Source of the DNA: JAKACA01 sp052143575
GTDB lineage: Bacteria > Actinomycetota > Acidimicrobiia > Acidimicrobiales > Bog-793
Reading direction: 5' to 3'
Assembly: GCA_052143575.1 (NCBI GenBank)
Contig: JBKQSP010000069.1
Location: 96,371-160,370, forward strand
DNA: 64,000 nucleotides
Position numbers and translations under genes: made by a program. Of this stretch, positions 16,899 to 25,739 are shown in pieces; within the stretch, counting starts at the first letter, position 1, and the number at the start of each line of letters is the position of its first letter. The notes under the pieces were generated by a model. That model searched no databases. It saw nothing but the letters and a program-made list of their open reading frames with translations, and was not told the origin of the DNA.

Positions 16899-19800
16899 GG
16901 GCGGGCGGCCGCGCACCCGAGCCCTTCGACGTCTGCGGGCCACTGCCGTCCGGCGTGACGCTGCTGGAGGCGAGCGCCGGCACGGGAAAGACGTTCACGA
17001 TCGCCGCCCTCGCCGTCCGCTACGTGGCCGACGGCCTGCCTCTCGACCGCCTCCTCATCGTCACCTTCACCCGCATGGCGACCGGCGAGTTGCGGGAACG
17101 GGTGCGCGAGCGCCTCGTCGCCACGGCCGAGACGCTGGCGGCAGCCCTCGGCGGCATCACTCCTGCCGATGACGACGATCTCGGCTGCCTGCTGGCGGCG
17201 GGCTCGCGCCAGGACGTGGCGCTTCGCCACGAACGGCTCTCGAAGGCGATCGCCGACTTCGACGCCGCCACCATCGAAACCACCCACGGTTTCTGCATGC
17301 AAGTCCTCTCCGGGCTCGGGACGGCGGGCGACGTGGAGCGCGATGTCACGCTCATCGAAGACGCCCACGACCTGCTCGAGGAAGTCGTGGACGACCTCTA
17401 CATCCGGCGCTTCTGGGCTCGCCCAGACGGGCTCAGGTTCCCCCGCAGCGAGGCACTCGACATCGGCAGGGAGGTGCTGCAGCACCCGGCGGCCGTCATC
17501 GTGCCGCCTCGCAGCGACGATCGTGACGCCGCCGCCATCCGCCGGCGCCTTGCCGATGCCGTCGCCGGCGAGATCGACCGGCGCAAGCGGGCGGCACAGG
17601 TCCTCACGTACGACGACGTCCTCATCCGCCTGCGCGACACGCTCGTCCACCCGGACCGCGGCCCGGCCGCCTGTGCGCGCTTGCAGGCCCGCTTCAGCGT
17701 CGTGCTCGTGGACGAGTTCCAAGACACCGACCCGGTGCAGTGGGAGATCATGCAGCGCGCCTTCGGCTCGGGCACCTCGACCCTCGTGCTCATCGGCGAT
17801 CCGAAACAGGCCATTTACGCCTTCCGGGGCGCCGACGTCTACGCCTACCTGCAGGCCGCCGAGCAGGCTGGTTCCGAGGCAACCTTGGCCATCAATTGGC
17901 GCAGCGACGGCGGGCTCATCGAGGCCTACGACGCCCTCTTCGCCGGTAGCCAGCTCGGGCACGCCGGCATCGCCTACCGCACCGTCAGAGCGGCTCGCGC
18001 CAACGAGACGCCACGTCTCATCGGGGCACCGAGTGGGGCGGCCCTCCGCCTGCGCGTCCTGAACCGCGAGGACGGTCTGGCGGCGAGGACGGCCCGCGGG
18101 TACGCGTCGGTTCCCGGCGCCCGCTCGCTCATCGCTCGTGACCTCGCCGCCGACGTCGTCGCCCTGCTCTCCTCGGGAGCCGAGATCGTGGAGCGACGCC
18201 AGGACGGCTCCGAGACCGGCCGCGAGGGCATTCGGCCGGGCCATGTCGCCGTGCTTGTGCGCGCCAACAACCATGCAGCCATCGTCCGCGACGCCTTGCA
18301 CGAGTTCGGCGTCCCCGCCGTGGTCGCCGGCGCCGGCAGCGTGTTCGCCACGGAGCCGGCTACCGAGTGGCTGCGACTCCTCGAGGCTCTCGAGCGACCG
18401 ACGGCGCGCGATCGCGCCGCCTCCGTGGCACTCACCGCCTTCGTCGGCTGGGAGCCAACGCGGGTGGCGACCGCCAGCGACGAGGAGTGGGAGGAGCTGC
18501 ACTGGTCGCTTCACCGCTGGGCGGCCATCTTGCGCCAGCGCGGCGTCGCCGCCCTCCTCGAGAACGTCACGTTCCGGCGGCGGGTTCCCGAGCGCGTGCT
18601 CGCCCGCCCGACAGGCGAGCGCTACCTGACCGATCTCCGCCACGTCGGCCAGCTGCTGCACGCCGCCGTCGAGTCCGACGGCCTCGGCTCGACGGCCCTC
18701 ACGGTCTGGCTGCGGCGGCGTATCTCGGAGGCCGAACAGGACGCCGGCGACGAGGACCGCAGCCGGCGGCTCGAGTCCGACGCCGAGGCGGTGCAGGTCT
18801 TGACGGTGCACCGCAGCAAAGGGCTGGAGTTTCCCGTCGTCTACTGCCCCTTCATGTGGGACGGCTACAGCCGCGAGGACGCCGTGCCCGTCTTTCACGA
18901 CCCGGACAATGCCAACCGCCGCACGATCGACGTCGGTCGCGAAGGGGTGGCCTTCTCCAAGCACCAGCACCTCGCCATCGTCGAGCAGCGCGGCGAGGAC
19001 CTCCGCCTCCTGTACGTCGCCTTGACGCGGGCCAAGCATCAGGCCGTTCTGTGGTGGGCGGGGGCGCACCAAGCCGAGCACTCCCCCCTCGCCCGCCTGC
19101 TGTTCTCCCGCGACGACGCCGGCGTCGTGAACGCCTTCGGGCAGCATGCGATCGGGGACGACGAGGTGGCCGCTCACGTGGCGACCCTCGGGAGCGGCAT
19201 CTCCGTCGAGCGCATGGCGGAGGTGGCGACGCAGCGCTGGGCCGGCACGGAGAGGGCTGTTCCCGACCTCGAAGCCGACTGTTTCGACCGCAACCTCGAC
19301 TGGGGCTGGCGGCGGGCGTCCTATACGAGCATCACGCAAGCGAGCCACGACCAGACCGTCGGGAGCGAGCCCGACGAGGGCGCCACGAGCGACGAGGAGG
19401 CCGTCGGGGTTGCCGCCCCCGCCGAGGGCGGTGACGGCCGCCTGCGGGAGGTGCCACTGCTCTTGGCCGCCATGCCGGCCGGTGCCCGCGTCGGGACGCT
19501 CATCCACTCGGTCATGGAGGCGACCGACTTCGCGGCGCCCGACCTCGCCGCCGAGCTGCGGACGACCCTTCGTGCCCAGCTCACCCGGCAGCACGTCGAG
19601 CTGGGCCATCTCGACGCCGTCGTCGACGGGCTGTCCGCCGCCATCGAGACGCCGCTCGGCCCGGCCGTGGACGGCATCGCCTTGCGCGACATCGGGCGGG
19701 GGGACCGCCTCGATGAGATGTCCTTCGAGCTCCCGCTGCTCGGAGGCGATACGCCGCGAGGCGAGCTCGACGTCGCCGATGTCGCCGCCGTGCTGACCGC

Positions 19801-20275
19801 CTTGCTGCCGGCGGGCGATCCGATGGCCACCTACGCCGAGCGACTGGCCGACCCGGCCGTGAACGCCCCTCTGCGCGGCTACCTGACGGGCAGCCTCGAC
19901 CTCGTGTTCCGCCTTCCGGGCGAGCGTTTCGTGATCGTCGATTACAAGACGAACCGCCTCGGCGGCACGGACGAGCCCCTCACCGCCTGGAACTACCGGC
20001 CGGGTGCGGTCGGGGCCGAGATGGAGGCAGCCCACTACCCGCTGCAGGCCCTCCTCTACACCGTCGCCCTCCATCGCTACCTGCGCTGGCGCCTGCCTGA
20101 CTACGAAGCCGACCGCAGCCTGTGCGGAGCGCTCTACTTGTTCCTGCGGGGCATGAGCAGCCGCCAGCTCCCGCAGGTCGACGGGAAGCCGTGCGGAGTC
20201 TGGTCGTGGCAGCCGCCGGGCTCGGTCGTAGAAGCACTCAGCGACCTCTTCGACCGGGGGCGGTCGCCGCGATGA
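16895..20275 (+). CDS. recB: RecBCD enzyme subunit RecB (helicase/nuclease)
   Basis: 1126-residue UvrD-like 3'-5' helicase with a C-terminal RecB nuclease domain. Seen: Walker A ASAGTGKT (residues 26-33), VTFTRMATGELRERVRERL, the Walker B block VLVDEFQDTDPVQWEI, IGDPKQAIYAFRGADVYAY, helicase motif VLTVHRSKGLEFPVVYCPF (about 636-653) and motif VI LLYVALTRAKHQAVLWW. The nuclease motif YLTGSLDLVFRLPG...VDYKTN (about 992-1016) has the Asp and Lys residues of the active site. The start overlaps recC by 4 bp and the end overlaps recD by 4 bp (ATGA), so the three chains are made in step. Length matches RecB (about 1100-1180). Confidence 0.97.
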   Translation: MRAGGRAPEPFDVCGPLPSGVTLLEASAGTGKTFTIAALAVRYVADGLPLDRLLIVTFTRMATGELRERVRERLVATAETLAAALGGITPADDDDLGCLLAAGSRQDVALRHERLSKAIADFDAATIETTHGFCMQVLSGLGTAGDVERDVTLIEDAHDLLEEVVDDLYIRRFWARPDGLRFPRSEALDIGREVLQHPAAVIVPPRSDDRDAAAIRRRLADAVAGEIDRRKRAAQVLTYDDVLIRLRDTLVHPDRGPAACARLQARFSVVLVDEFQDTDPVQWEIMQRAFGSGTSTLVLIGDPKQAIYAFRGADVYAYLQAAEQAGSEATLAINWRSDGGLIEAYDALFAGSQLGHAGIAYRTVRAARANETPRLIGAPSGAALRLRVLNREDGLAARTARGYASVPGARSLIARDLAADVVALLSSGAEIVERRQDGSETGREGIRPGHVAVLVRANNHAAIVRDALHEFGVPAVVAGAGSVFATEPATEWLRLLEALERPTARDRAASVALTAFVGWEPTRVATASDEEWEELHWSLHRWAAILRQRGVAALLENVTFRRRVPERVLARPTGERYLTDLRHVGQLLHAAVESDGLGSTALTVWLRRRISEAEQDAGDEDRSRRLESDAEAVQVLTVHRSKGLEFPVVYCPFMWDGYSREDAVPVFHDPDNANRRTIDVGREGVAFSKHQHLAIVEQRGEDLRLLYVALTRAKHQAVLWWAGAHQAEHSPLARLLFSRDDAGVVNAFGQHAIGDDEVAAHVATLGSGISVERMAEVATQRWAGTERAVPDLEADCFDRNLDWGWRRASYTSITQASHDQTVGSEPDEGATSDEEAVGVAAPAEGGDGRLREVPLLLAAMPAGARVGTLIHSVMEATDFAAPDLAAELRTTLRAQLTRQHVELGHLDAVVDGLSAAIETPLGPAVDGIALRDIGRGDRLDEMSFELPLLGGDTPRGELDVADVAAVLTALLPAGDPMATYAERLADPAVNAPLRGYLTGSLDLVFRLPGERFVIVDYKTNRLGGTDEPLTAWNYRPGAVGAEMEAAHYPLQALLYTVALHRYLRWRLPDYEADRSLCGALYLFLRGMSSRQLPQVDGKPCGVWSWQPPGSVVEALSDLFDRGRSPR

Positions 20276-22179
20276 GCCTGCTCGACGTCGACGCCTACGA
20301 CATCCGCCTCGCCCGGCGCGCCGTCGGCGTGCTGCACGAGTTCAACGAGGCGGGCGTGCTGAGCGCCGCCGACGTGCACGTCGCCCTCCGTCTCGGCCAG
20401 CTCGCCGGCACGAACGACGGCGCCGTCCTGCTGGGGGCCGCCCTGGCGGTGCGCGCTCCCCGCCTCGGCCATGTCTGTGTGGATCTCGCCACCATCGCCG
20501 CGACGGCCAGCACCGATCTCGACCTCCCGATCGACCTGCAGGCGCTGGCGTGGCCGGCGCCGGGCGACTGGACCGAGCGGCTCCGGCGGAGCCTGCTCGT
20601 CGGCACAGGCCTCCCTCTCCAGCTCGAGGGGACGACGCTCTACCTCGAGCGCTTCTGGGCGGAGGAGCGCCAGGTGGCGGCCGACCTGCTGGCGCTCTCG
20701 GAGCCGCCGGCCGCCGGCGTCGACCTCGGCTTGCTGAGCGCCGGACTGGCGCGTGTCTTCGCGAGCGAGGACGAGCCCGACTTTCAACGACTGGCGGCTG
20801 GCACGGCGGTGCTGCGGCGCTTCTCGGTCATCGCCGGCGGCCCCGGCACGGGAAAGACGACGACGGTGGCGCGCGTCCTGGTGCTTCTCGACGAGCAGGC
20901 CGCCGCCCCGGGCAGGCGCCCTCCCCTCGTCGCCCTAGCGGCGCCGACCGGGAAGGCCGCCGCCCGCCTGGAGGAGGCGGTGCACACCGAGGCGACGGCG
21001 CTCGGCATCTCCGCAGAGGAGCGGAGGCGCCTTCTGCTGCTGCGTGGTACGACGCTTCACCGCCTCCTCGGCTTCAACCCCGCCAACCGCAGCCGCTTCC
21101 GCCATCACCGCCTCAACCGTCTCGCCCACGACGTCGTCGTCGTGGACGAGACGTCCATGGTCTCGCTCTCGCTCATGGCCCGCCTCGTGGAGGCTGTGCG
21201 GCCGGATGCTCGCCTCATCCTCGTGGGCGACCCCGAGCAGCTTGCCTCCGTGGAGGCGGGCGCCGTCCTGGGCGATGTCGTGGGGCCGGCCAGCCGGCAG
21301 CTGCTCATGCGGACATCGGCCCGCCTCGAGCTCGCCCGTGCCTGCGGGCAGGCCGTGCCTGCGTCCGACCCGCCCGGCAACAGCCCCATCGGCGACGGCG
21401 TCGTCGTACTGCGCCACGTCCACCGCTACGGCGGGGGCATCGGGCGTCTGGCGGAGTCCATTCAGCGGGGCGACGGCGATGCCGTCGTCGAGCTCCTGGC
21501 AGCGGGCGGGCAGGACGTCGGCTGGGCCGCCGTCGACGTGGCGGCCGACGGCGCCGCCGACGGCCTCGGAGCCGTGCGCGCAGCCGCCGTCGCAAGCGGC
21601 CGGCAGCTGGTGGAGGCGGCTCGGTGCGGCCGCGCCCTCGAGGCCATCGCCGCCCTCGGCGCTTTCCGGCTGCTGTGCGCTCACCGCCGCGGACCGGCGG
21701 GCGTCAGCACGTGGATGACGACCGTGGAGCGCTGGCTCTCGAGCGATATCGAAGGCTTTGCCAGCGACGGCCTCTGGTACGTCGGCCGCCCCCTCCTCGT
21801 GACGGAGAACGACTACAGCCTGCGCCTCTACAACGGCGACACCGGCGTCGTGGTCGCCGCCGGGCCGAGCCGCGTCGTCGCCGTGTTCGAGCGCGGCGGC
21901 GAGGTCGTAGAGGTCAGCCCGACCCGCCTCGCCTCCGTCGACACCGTCTACGCCATGACCGTCCACAAGGCGCAGGGCTCGCAGTTCGACACGGTCGCCG
22001 TCCTGCTGCCAGGCCCGGACTCCCCGATCCTGACGCGGGAGCTGCTCTACACGGCCGTCACGCGCGCCCAGCGACGCCTCTTCGTGGCGGGCACGGAGGA
22101 ATCGGTGCGAGCTGCCGTCAGCCGGCCGATCGCCCGCGCCTCCGGCTTGCGGGGGGCGCTTTGGGGCGGCGCCTCCTGA
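20272..22179 (+). CDS. recD: RecBCD enzyme subunit RecD (5'-3' helicase)
   Basis: 635-residue SF1B helicase. It has Walker A GGPGTGKTTT (about 189), APTGKAAARLEEAV, DVVVVDETSMVSLSLMARL (Walker B), LVGDPEQLASVEAGAVLGD, and the C-terminal VYAMTVHKAQGSQFDTVAVLLP plus LLYTAVTRAQRRLFVAG motifs. The N-terminal about 160 residues match the RecD RecB-contact domain. ATG 20272 overlaps the recB stop by 4 bp (ATGA); in-frame codons further upstream lie inside recB. It completes a functional-looking RecBCD. Length is close to E. coli RecD (608). Confidence 0.97.
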   Translation: MSLLDVDAYDIRLARRAVGVLHEFNEAGVLSAADVHVALRLGQLAGTNDGAVLLGAALAVRAPRLGHVCVDLATIAATASTDLDLPIDLQALAWPAPGDWTERLRRSLLVGTGLPLQLEGTTLYLERFWAEERQVAADLLALSEPPAAGVDLGLLSAGLARVFASEDEPDFQRLAAGTAVLRRFSVIAGGPGTGKTTTVARVLVLLDEQAAAPGRRPPLVALAAPTGKAAARLEEAVHTEATALGISAEERRRLLLLRGTTLHRLLGFNPANRSRFRHHRLNRLAHDVVVVDETSMVSLSLMARLVEAVRPDARLILVGDPEQLASVEAGAVLGDVVGPASRQLLMRTSARLELARACGQAVPASDPPGNSPIGDGVVVLRHVHRYGGGIGRLAESIQRGDGDAVVELLAAGGQDVGWAAVDVAADGAADGLGAVRAAAVASGRQLVEAARCGRALEAIAALGAFRLLCAHRRGPAGVSTWMTTVERWLSSDIEGFASDGLWYVGRPLLVTENDYSLRLYNGDTGVVVAAGPSRVVAVFERGGEVVEVSPTRLASVDTVYAMTVHKAQGSQFDTVAVLLPGPDSPILTRELLYTAVTRAQRRLFVAGTEESVRAAVSRPIARASGLRGALWGGAS

Positions 22180-22180
22180 G

Positions 22181-22196
22181 GGCGGCGCGTGCCGCC
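22181..22196 (+). terminator. GC hairpin after recD
   Basis: GGCGGC-GCGT-GCCGCC, a perfect 6-bp stem starting 2 bp after the recD stop and facing the convergent esterase gene. There is no U-tract, so it would be an atypical terminator. Confidence 0.35.
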
Positions 22197-22254
22197 GGGG
22201 CGCTGCCGGCGTGCCTGGCCGCTGCCCGCCTCCTGTGCCGGCAGGCGCCGAGCC

Positions 22255-23208
22255 TCAGATGCGCTGGGTCAAGAAGTCGAGCTGGCTGGTATTCGAGAGC
22301 TCGCCCATGCGCGTGGGGAAGGCCGTGAACCCATGGGGCGACGCCGGGTACACCTGCAGCTCGGCCTCGTTGCCTGCCGCCTGCCAGCGAGCGGCCATGA
22401 AGAGCGAGTCGTCGAGGAGGGGGTCGAGAGCCCCCACGCTGAACAGGGCCGGTGGGAGGCCGTGGAGGTCGGCGTACAACGGCGAGACCGCCGGGTCCCG
22501 GCGCTGCTCGCTCGTGCGACCGGGCAGGAATTGATCGGCGAACCACTGCACGATGGGCGTCGACAGGAGCAGGTTGCGCTCGCCCCAGTTGCGGGCGCTC
22601 GGTGTCATCGAGAGGTCGAAGCAACCGAACACGAGGTTGGCTGCGGCAAAGGCGCCGGCGGCATCGTGCCGGTCGCGCAGCTGAATGAGCGTGAGCGCAG
22701 CCAGGTGGGCGCCGGCCGACTCGCCACCGATCAGCAGCCGGTCCGTGCCGAAGCGCTCGACGGCATGCTCGACCAGCCAGGAGGCGACGGCTTCACAGTC
22801 CTCCGGCCCGGCCGGGAAGGGGTGCTCGGGAGCAAGTCGGTAGTCGACGCTCACGACGGCGAGCCCGACTCGGTCCGCCAGCGACGTCAGCAGCTCGTCC
22901 TGTTGATCGGCCCCGCCGAGGGTCCAGCCGCCGCCGTGGATGTGGAGGTAGACACCCTTCGGGTCCTGCGGTGCAAGGATGCGCACGGGAACCTCGCCGG
23001 CGGGCCCGGCGATCGTGGAGTCGACGGCGCGCCCGGACCGGACAACCGCCCCGAATGGCCCGCGACCCTCGGCGCGGGCGGCCCGCGTCTGCTCCGGCGG
23101 CACCGTGTTGACGGCCGGGACGGAGGCGAGCATGGCCTCGAGGGCGTCGTTGAACCGGCGCGCCTCGACGACGAACTCGTCAGGGACCTCGACGTTGTGC
23201 AGAGCCAT
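22255..23208 (-). CDS. Alpha/beta-hydrolase esterase of the hormone-sensitive-lipase type
   Basis: 317-residue carboxylesterase. The oxyanion-hole motif HGGGW is at 91-95, and the nucleophile elbow GGESAG places S164. Near the C terminus are DPLLDDS (Asp) and SPHGF (His), completing the Ser-Asp-His triad. VSVDYRLAPEHPFPAGPEDC is the family signature. It probably hydrolyses short-chain acyl esters in the cytosol. The start is ATG 23208; the -10-like TATCGT 6 bp upstream suggests a leaderless transcript. It is divergent from the LMW-phosphatase gene with only 36 bp between starts. Function in context is unknown. Confidence 0.93.
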   Translation of the reverse strand: MALHNVEVPDEFVVEARRFNDALEAMLASVPAVNTVPPEQTRAARAEGRGPFGAVVRSGRAVDSTIAGPAGEVPVRILAPQDPKGVYLHIHGGGWTLGGADQQDELLTSLADRVGLAVVSVDYRLAPEHPFPAGPEDCEAVASWLVEHAVERFGTDRLLIGGESAGAHLAALTLIQLRDRHDAAGAFAAANLVFGCFDLSMTPSARNWGERNLLLSTPIVQWFADQFLPGRTSEQRRDPAVSPLYADLHGLPPALFSVGALDPLLDDSLFMAARWQAAGNEAELQVYPASPHGFTAFPTRMGELSNTSQLDFLTQRI

Positions 23209-23244
23209 GGCGACACGATAGTGACGGGCTGCGACAATGTTGAC
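23209..23244. promoter_or_regulatory. 36-bp divergent promoter region with two leaderless -10 elements
   Basis: Minus strand: TATCGT (23220-23215) then 6 nt to the esterase ATG. Plus strand: GACAAT (23233-23238) then 6 nt to the phosphatase GTG. Both spacings put the transcription start at or next to the start codon, and there is no room for ribosome-binding sites. The symmetry supports both chosen starts. Confidence 0.5.
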
Positions 23245-23724
23245 GTGCGGATCGCCATGGTGTGCCTCGGGAACATCTGCCGCTCCCCCATGGCTGCGGC
23301 CGTGGCGACGGCCATGGTCGAGGAGGCGGGTCTCTCGGGCTCCATCACCGTCGAGTCGTTCGGCACCGCCGGCTATCACGTGGGCGAGGCGATGAACCCA
23401 TCGGCCGCAGCGGCCTTGCGCCGCCGCGGCTGGCCCTCCCGGTGCCATCGTGCCCGCCAGCTCGGCCGGGACGATCTCGCCACCATCGACCTCGTGCTCT
23501 GTGCGGACCGGGGGAATCTCGCCGACGTGCGCCGCTTGGCCGGCCCCGGGGCCGATGCGGGCAAGATCACCTTGCTGAGATCCTACGAGGCCGAGGGGTC
23601 GCCCGGCGACGACGAGGTGCCCGACCCGTGGGGTGGCGACGACGCCGAATTCGACGCCACACTCGAGCTCATCGAGGGCGCCTGCCGTGGGCTCGTCGGG
23701 CTGCTGGCGCCAGCGCCTCACTGA
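23245..23724 (+). CDS. Low-molecular-weight protein-tyrosine-phosphatase family protein
   Basis: 159-residue phosphatase with the P-loop CLGNICRS (C7, R13) immediately at the N terminus and the general-acid Asp in VPDPW about 35 residues from the C terminus. Both are diagnostic of LMW-PTPs. GTG 23245 is chosen because the P-loop must lie within about 10 residues of the start. Its 3' end overlaps the fructosamine-kinase-family gene. Human LMW-PTP-A has been reported to dephosphorylate protein ribulosamine 5-phosphates. Coupling with a ketosamine kinase therefore points to protein deglycation rather than tyrosine signalling, though the latter cannot be excluded. Confidence 0.92.
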   Translation: MRIAMVCLGNICRSPMAAAVATAMVEEAGLSGSITVESFGTAGYHVGEAMNPSAAAALRRRGWPSRCHRARQLGRDDLATIDLVLCADRGNLADVRRLAGPGADAGKITLLRSYEAEGSPGDDEVPDPWGGDDAEFDATLELIEGACRGLVGLLAPAPH

Positions 23725-24484
23725 GGCGCTCGGACCGGGCGTCGGCGCCGTCTCGCCCCTCGGAGGGCGTGCGTGCCGGCTGTCGGCGGGGGGGCGCCAG
23801 CTCGTCGCCAAGTGGGGCGACGGCGTGCTCGACGAGGCCGAGGGTCTGCGGCGTCTCGCCGCCGTGCCCGGAGCTCCACCGGTGCCGGCCGTCGTGCTGG
23901 CCGAGCCCGGTCTCCTCGTCACGACCTGGGTCGGCCAAGCTCGCCGGACCGACCGCCAGGAGGAGGCGCTCGGGCGGATGCTTGCTCACCTGCACGATGC
24001 CCCCTGGCTCGAGTGGGGAGGGGGATCGTCCTTCATCGGCGACTGCGAGGTGGACGGGTCGGTGGCCGGGGACGGGGCGGGTTTCTATGGGGGTCGGCTC
24101 CTCGAGCTGGCCCGCCGCTGCGCCCTGCAGGGCGACGTGGAGCCGGTCGTCGCCCGCCTACCCGAGCTGCTGCCGCCCGGAAGGCCGTCCCTGCTGCACG
24201 GTGACCTCTGGTGGGGAAACGTCCTCTGGGGTGCCGACGACCGGCCCTGGCTCATCGATCCGTCCGTCCACGGCGGCCACCGGGAGGAGGACCTCGCCAT
24301 GCTGGCCCTCTTCGGCGCCGTGCCGCCGCGACTCCGCCGGGCCTACGGCGAGGTGGCACCGCTCGAGCCGGGCTGGGAGGAGCGGGTCGCCCTCTTCCAG
24401 CTCTACCCGCTCCTCGTTCACAGCATTCTGTTCGGTGGTTCGTACCGCCAGCAGGCACGGGCGGCGGCCCGGCGCTACGCCTAG
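23687..24484 (+). CDS. Fructosamine/ketosamine 3-kinase family protein
   Basis: 265-residue phosphotransferase with the protein-kinase-like fold of the fructosamine-3-kinase family. It shows LLHGDLWWGNVLWGADDRPWLIDPSVHGGHREEDLAML, the catalytic HGD-x(4)-N and Mg-binding Asp block. The start GTG 23687 has GAGGG 8 bp upstream and lies inside the end of the phosphatase gene (38-bp overlap), implying coupled translation. Bacterial members phosphorylate ribulosamines or erythrulosamines on glycated proteins, which then decompose and release the amine. With the upstream phosphatase this makes a two-step repair pair (inference). It converges on the next gene with a 44-bp gap. Confidence 0.88.
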   Translation: MGSSGCWRQRLTEALGPGVGAVSPLGGRACRLSAGGRQLVAKWGDGVLDEAEGLRRLAAVPGAPPVPAVVLAEPGLLVTTWVGQARRTDRQEEALGRMLAHLHDAPWLEWGGGSSFIGDCEVDGSVAGDGAGFYGGRLLELARRCALQGDVEPVVARLPELLPPGRPSLLHGDLWWGNVLWGADDRPWLIDPSVHGGHREEDLAMLALFGAVPPRLRRAYGEVAPLEPGWEERVALFQLYPLLVHSILFGGSYRQQARAAARRYA

Positions 24485-24528
24485 GTGTTCGTGCCCGCGG
24501 CGGGGCCGGCGATCAGGCGGGCCGGCGG

Positions 24529-25032
24529 TCAGGCGGCTGCCGGCAACGACACCGTGCCGCTTCCGGAGAACTCACCGACGAGCTCGAGCGAGTGGGCGTT
24601 GCTGGCCTCGTCGCAGGCGCCGCTCTTGAGCCGCGGCCGGACGCCGTACACCTTCCCGCTCAGCGAGAGCGTCCCGGAGATGCCCTTGTAGGCCCCCGTG
24701 CCGCCCTGCAGGCCGATCGATCCGCCGAAGGTGTCGATGAAGAAGCAGGTCTTCTTGCTGATCGAGCTCTTGCCGGTCAGCTTGCTGTTGTTCACGATGA
24801 AGCTCCCCTTCGACAGCGTGACCTTGTTGCTGCCAGTCGTACCGGCGTCGGTGAAGAGCCCGGTGGCGACAAAGGTCGTCGGGTTGCCCGTGAGGCGATT
24901 GAAGCCGGACACCCAGTACTGCTCCTCGCCCGAAGTCCTCGAGGTCGGCCGAGCGGCGGCGGAGGCGATGCCGGCGGCCGTCCCTACGAGCACGACAACA
25001 ACGACGACAGTGGCAACGAAGCGGAAAGGCAT
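24529..25032 (-). CDS. Exported protein, possible allene-oxide-cyclase-like barrel
   Basis: 167 residues. A clear signal peptide (PFRFVATVVVVVVLVGTAAGIASAAA) is followed by a beta-rich domain with GTGAYKGISGTLSLSG, a pattern typical of allene-oxide-cyclase-like/dirigent-like barrels. GGAGG 7 bp upstream fixes the ATG at 25032. Two cysteines (KKTCFF, SGACDE) could form a disulfide. It would be secreted or periplasmic; no enzymatic residue can be named. It is followed upstream (same strand) by a membrane protein gene. Function is unknown. Confidence 0.75.
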   Translation of the reverse strand: MPFRFVATVVVVVVLVGTAAGIASAAARPTSRTSGEEQYWVSGFNRLTGNPTTFVATGLFTDAGTTGSNKVTLSKGSFIVNNSKLTGKSSISKKTCFFIDTFGGSIGLQGGTGAYKGISGTLSLSGKVYGVRPRLKSGACDEASNAHSLELVGEFSGSGTVSLPAAA

Positions 25033-25102
25033 GATCCCTCCTCGGGTAGATGTCGGATGCATCGGGTCCGGCGACGTGCCTGCGGGCCGGCGGCGTCCCG
25101 TC

Positions 25103-25639
25103 TCACGGCTGCCACCGCGTCCGCTGAAACTCCTCGCGGGTGCCATAGATCATGCGAGCCGACCACATCGGCAACCTCGCCCTCGCCCGGTCGGCTGCTG
25201 CCGGCGACAAAAGACCATTGGCGAGCGCCCGGTCGACACCGACGGAGGCGTCGCGCATGACCGCATCGACGACGGTGCTGACCGTCACTCCTTTGGCGGC
25301 GGCCGCCTCGGCCACGGAGCGGCCTTGCTGGAAGCCCCGCCGCAGCTCTGCGGGATCCACGCCGATGACCGCTCCGGCCACCTCGAAGGCATGTGGCGCC
25401 AGATCTCGCAGCAGCTGGCGGACGGGTCCCTGGTTGGCGGCACCCCCGCCGCCCGGCCCCGGGCGGCGCCGGCGGCCCCGCGAACTCGAGAGGAGGTAGA
25501 CGACTCGCAGGACGGCCGCCCCCGCGACCAACCCGCCGATGAGGACATCCCCACGCACGAGCAGGACGGCGCCGAGCACAAGGCCGAGGGAGACCGCAGC
25601 CCAGCGAAGCGTGCGGAGCGAGCTGCCGCGACCTTGCAT
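25103..25639 (-). CDS. Hypothetical membrane-anchored protein
   Basis: 178 residues, not recognised. Two close hydrophobic segments (WAAVSLGLVLGAVLLVRG and VLIGGLVAGAAVLRVVYLL) form an N-terminal hairpin. A basic and Gly-rich linker (SSSRGRRRRPGPGGGGAANQ) follows, then a soluble helical domain containing DPAELRRGFQQGRSVAEAAAAKGVTVSTVVDAVM, which looks like a small helix-turn-helix-like repeat. ATG 25639 has no strong ribosome-binding site. It lies on the same strand as, and 100 bp downstream of, glcF, separated by an inverted repeat at 25679-25696. Confidence 0.6.
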   Translation of the reverse strand: MQGRGSSLRTLRWAAVSLGLVLGAVLLVRGDVLIGGLVAGAAVLRVVYLLSSSRGRRRRPGPGGGGAANQGPVRQLLRDLAPHAFEVAGAVIGVDPAELRRGFQQGRSVAEAAAAKGVTVSTVVDAVMRDASVGVDRALANGLLSPAAADRARARLPMWSARMIYGTREEFQRTRWQP

Positions 25640-25678
25640 CCTCAGAGGCTACGACAACGCCCCGGCGCGTCCGCGCAC

Positions 25679-25696
25679 CCGTGGCGCACGCCACGG
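25679..25696. terminator. Inverted repeat between glcF and the downstream gene
   Basis: CCGTGGCG-CA-CGCCACGG, a perfect 8-bp palindromic repeat with a 2-bp centre, 43 bp downstream of the glcF stop. There is no U-tract. It could act as a terminator-like hairpin or a protein-binding site. Confidence 0.35.
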
Positions 25697-25739
25697 CGAG
25701 GCCACCCTGCTCACACGCCTCGGCCGCTCCGCACGATCG

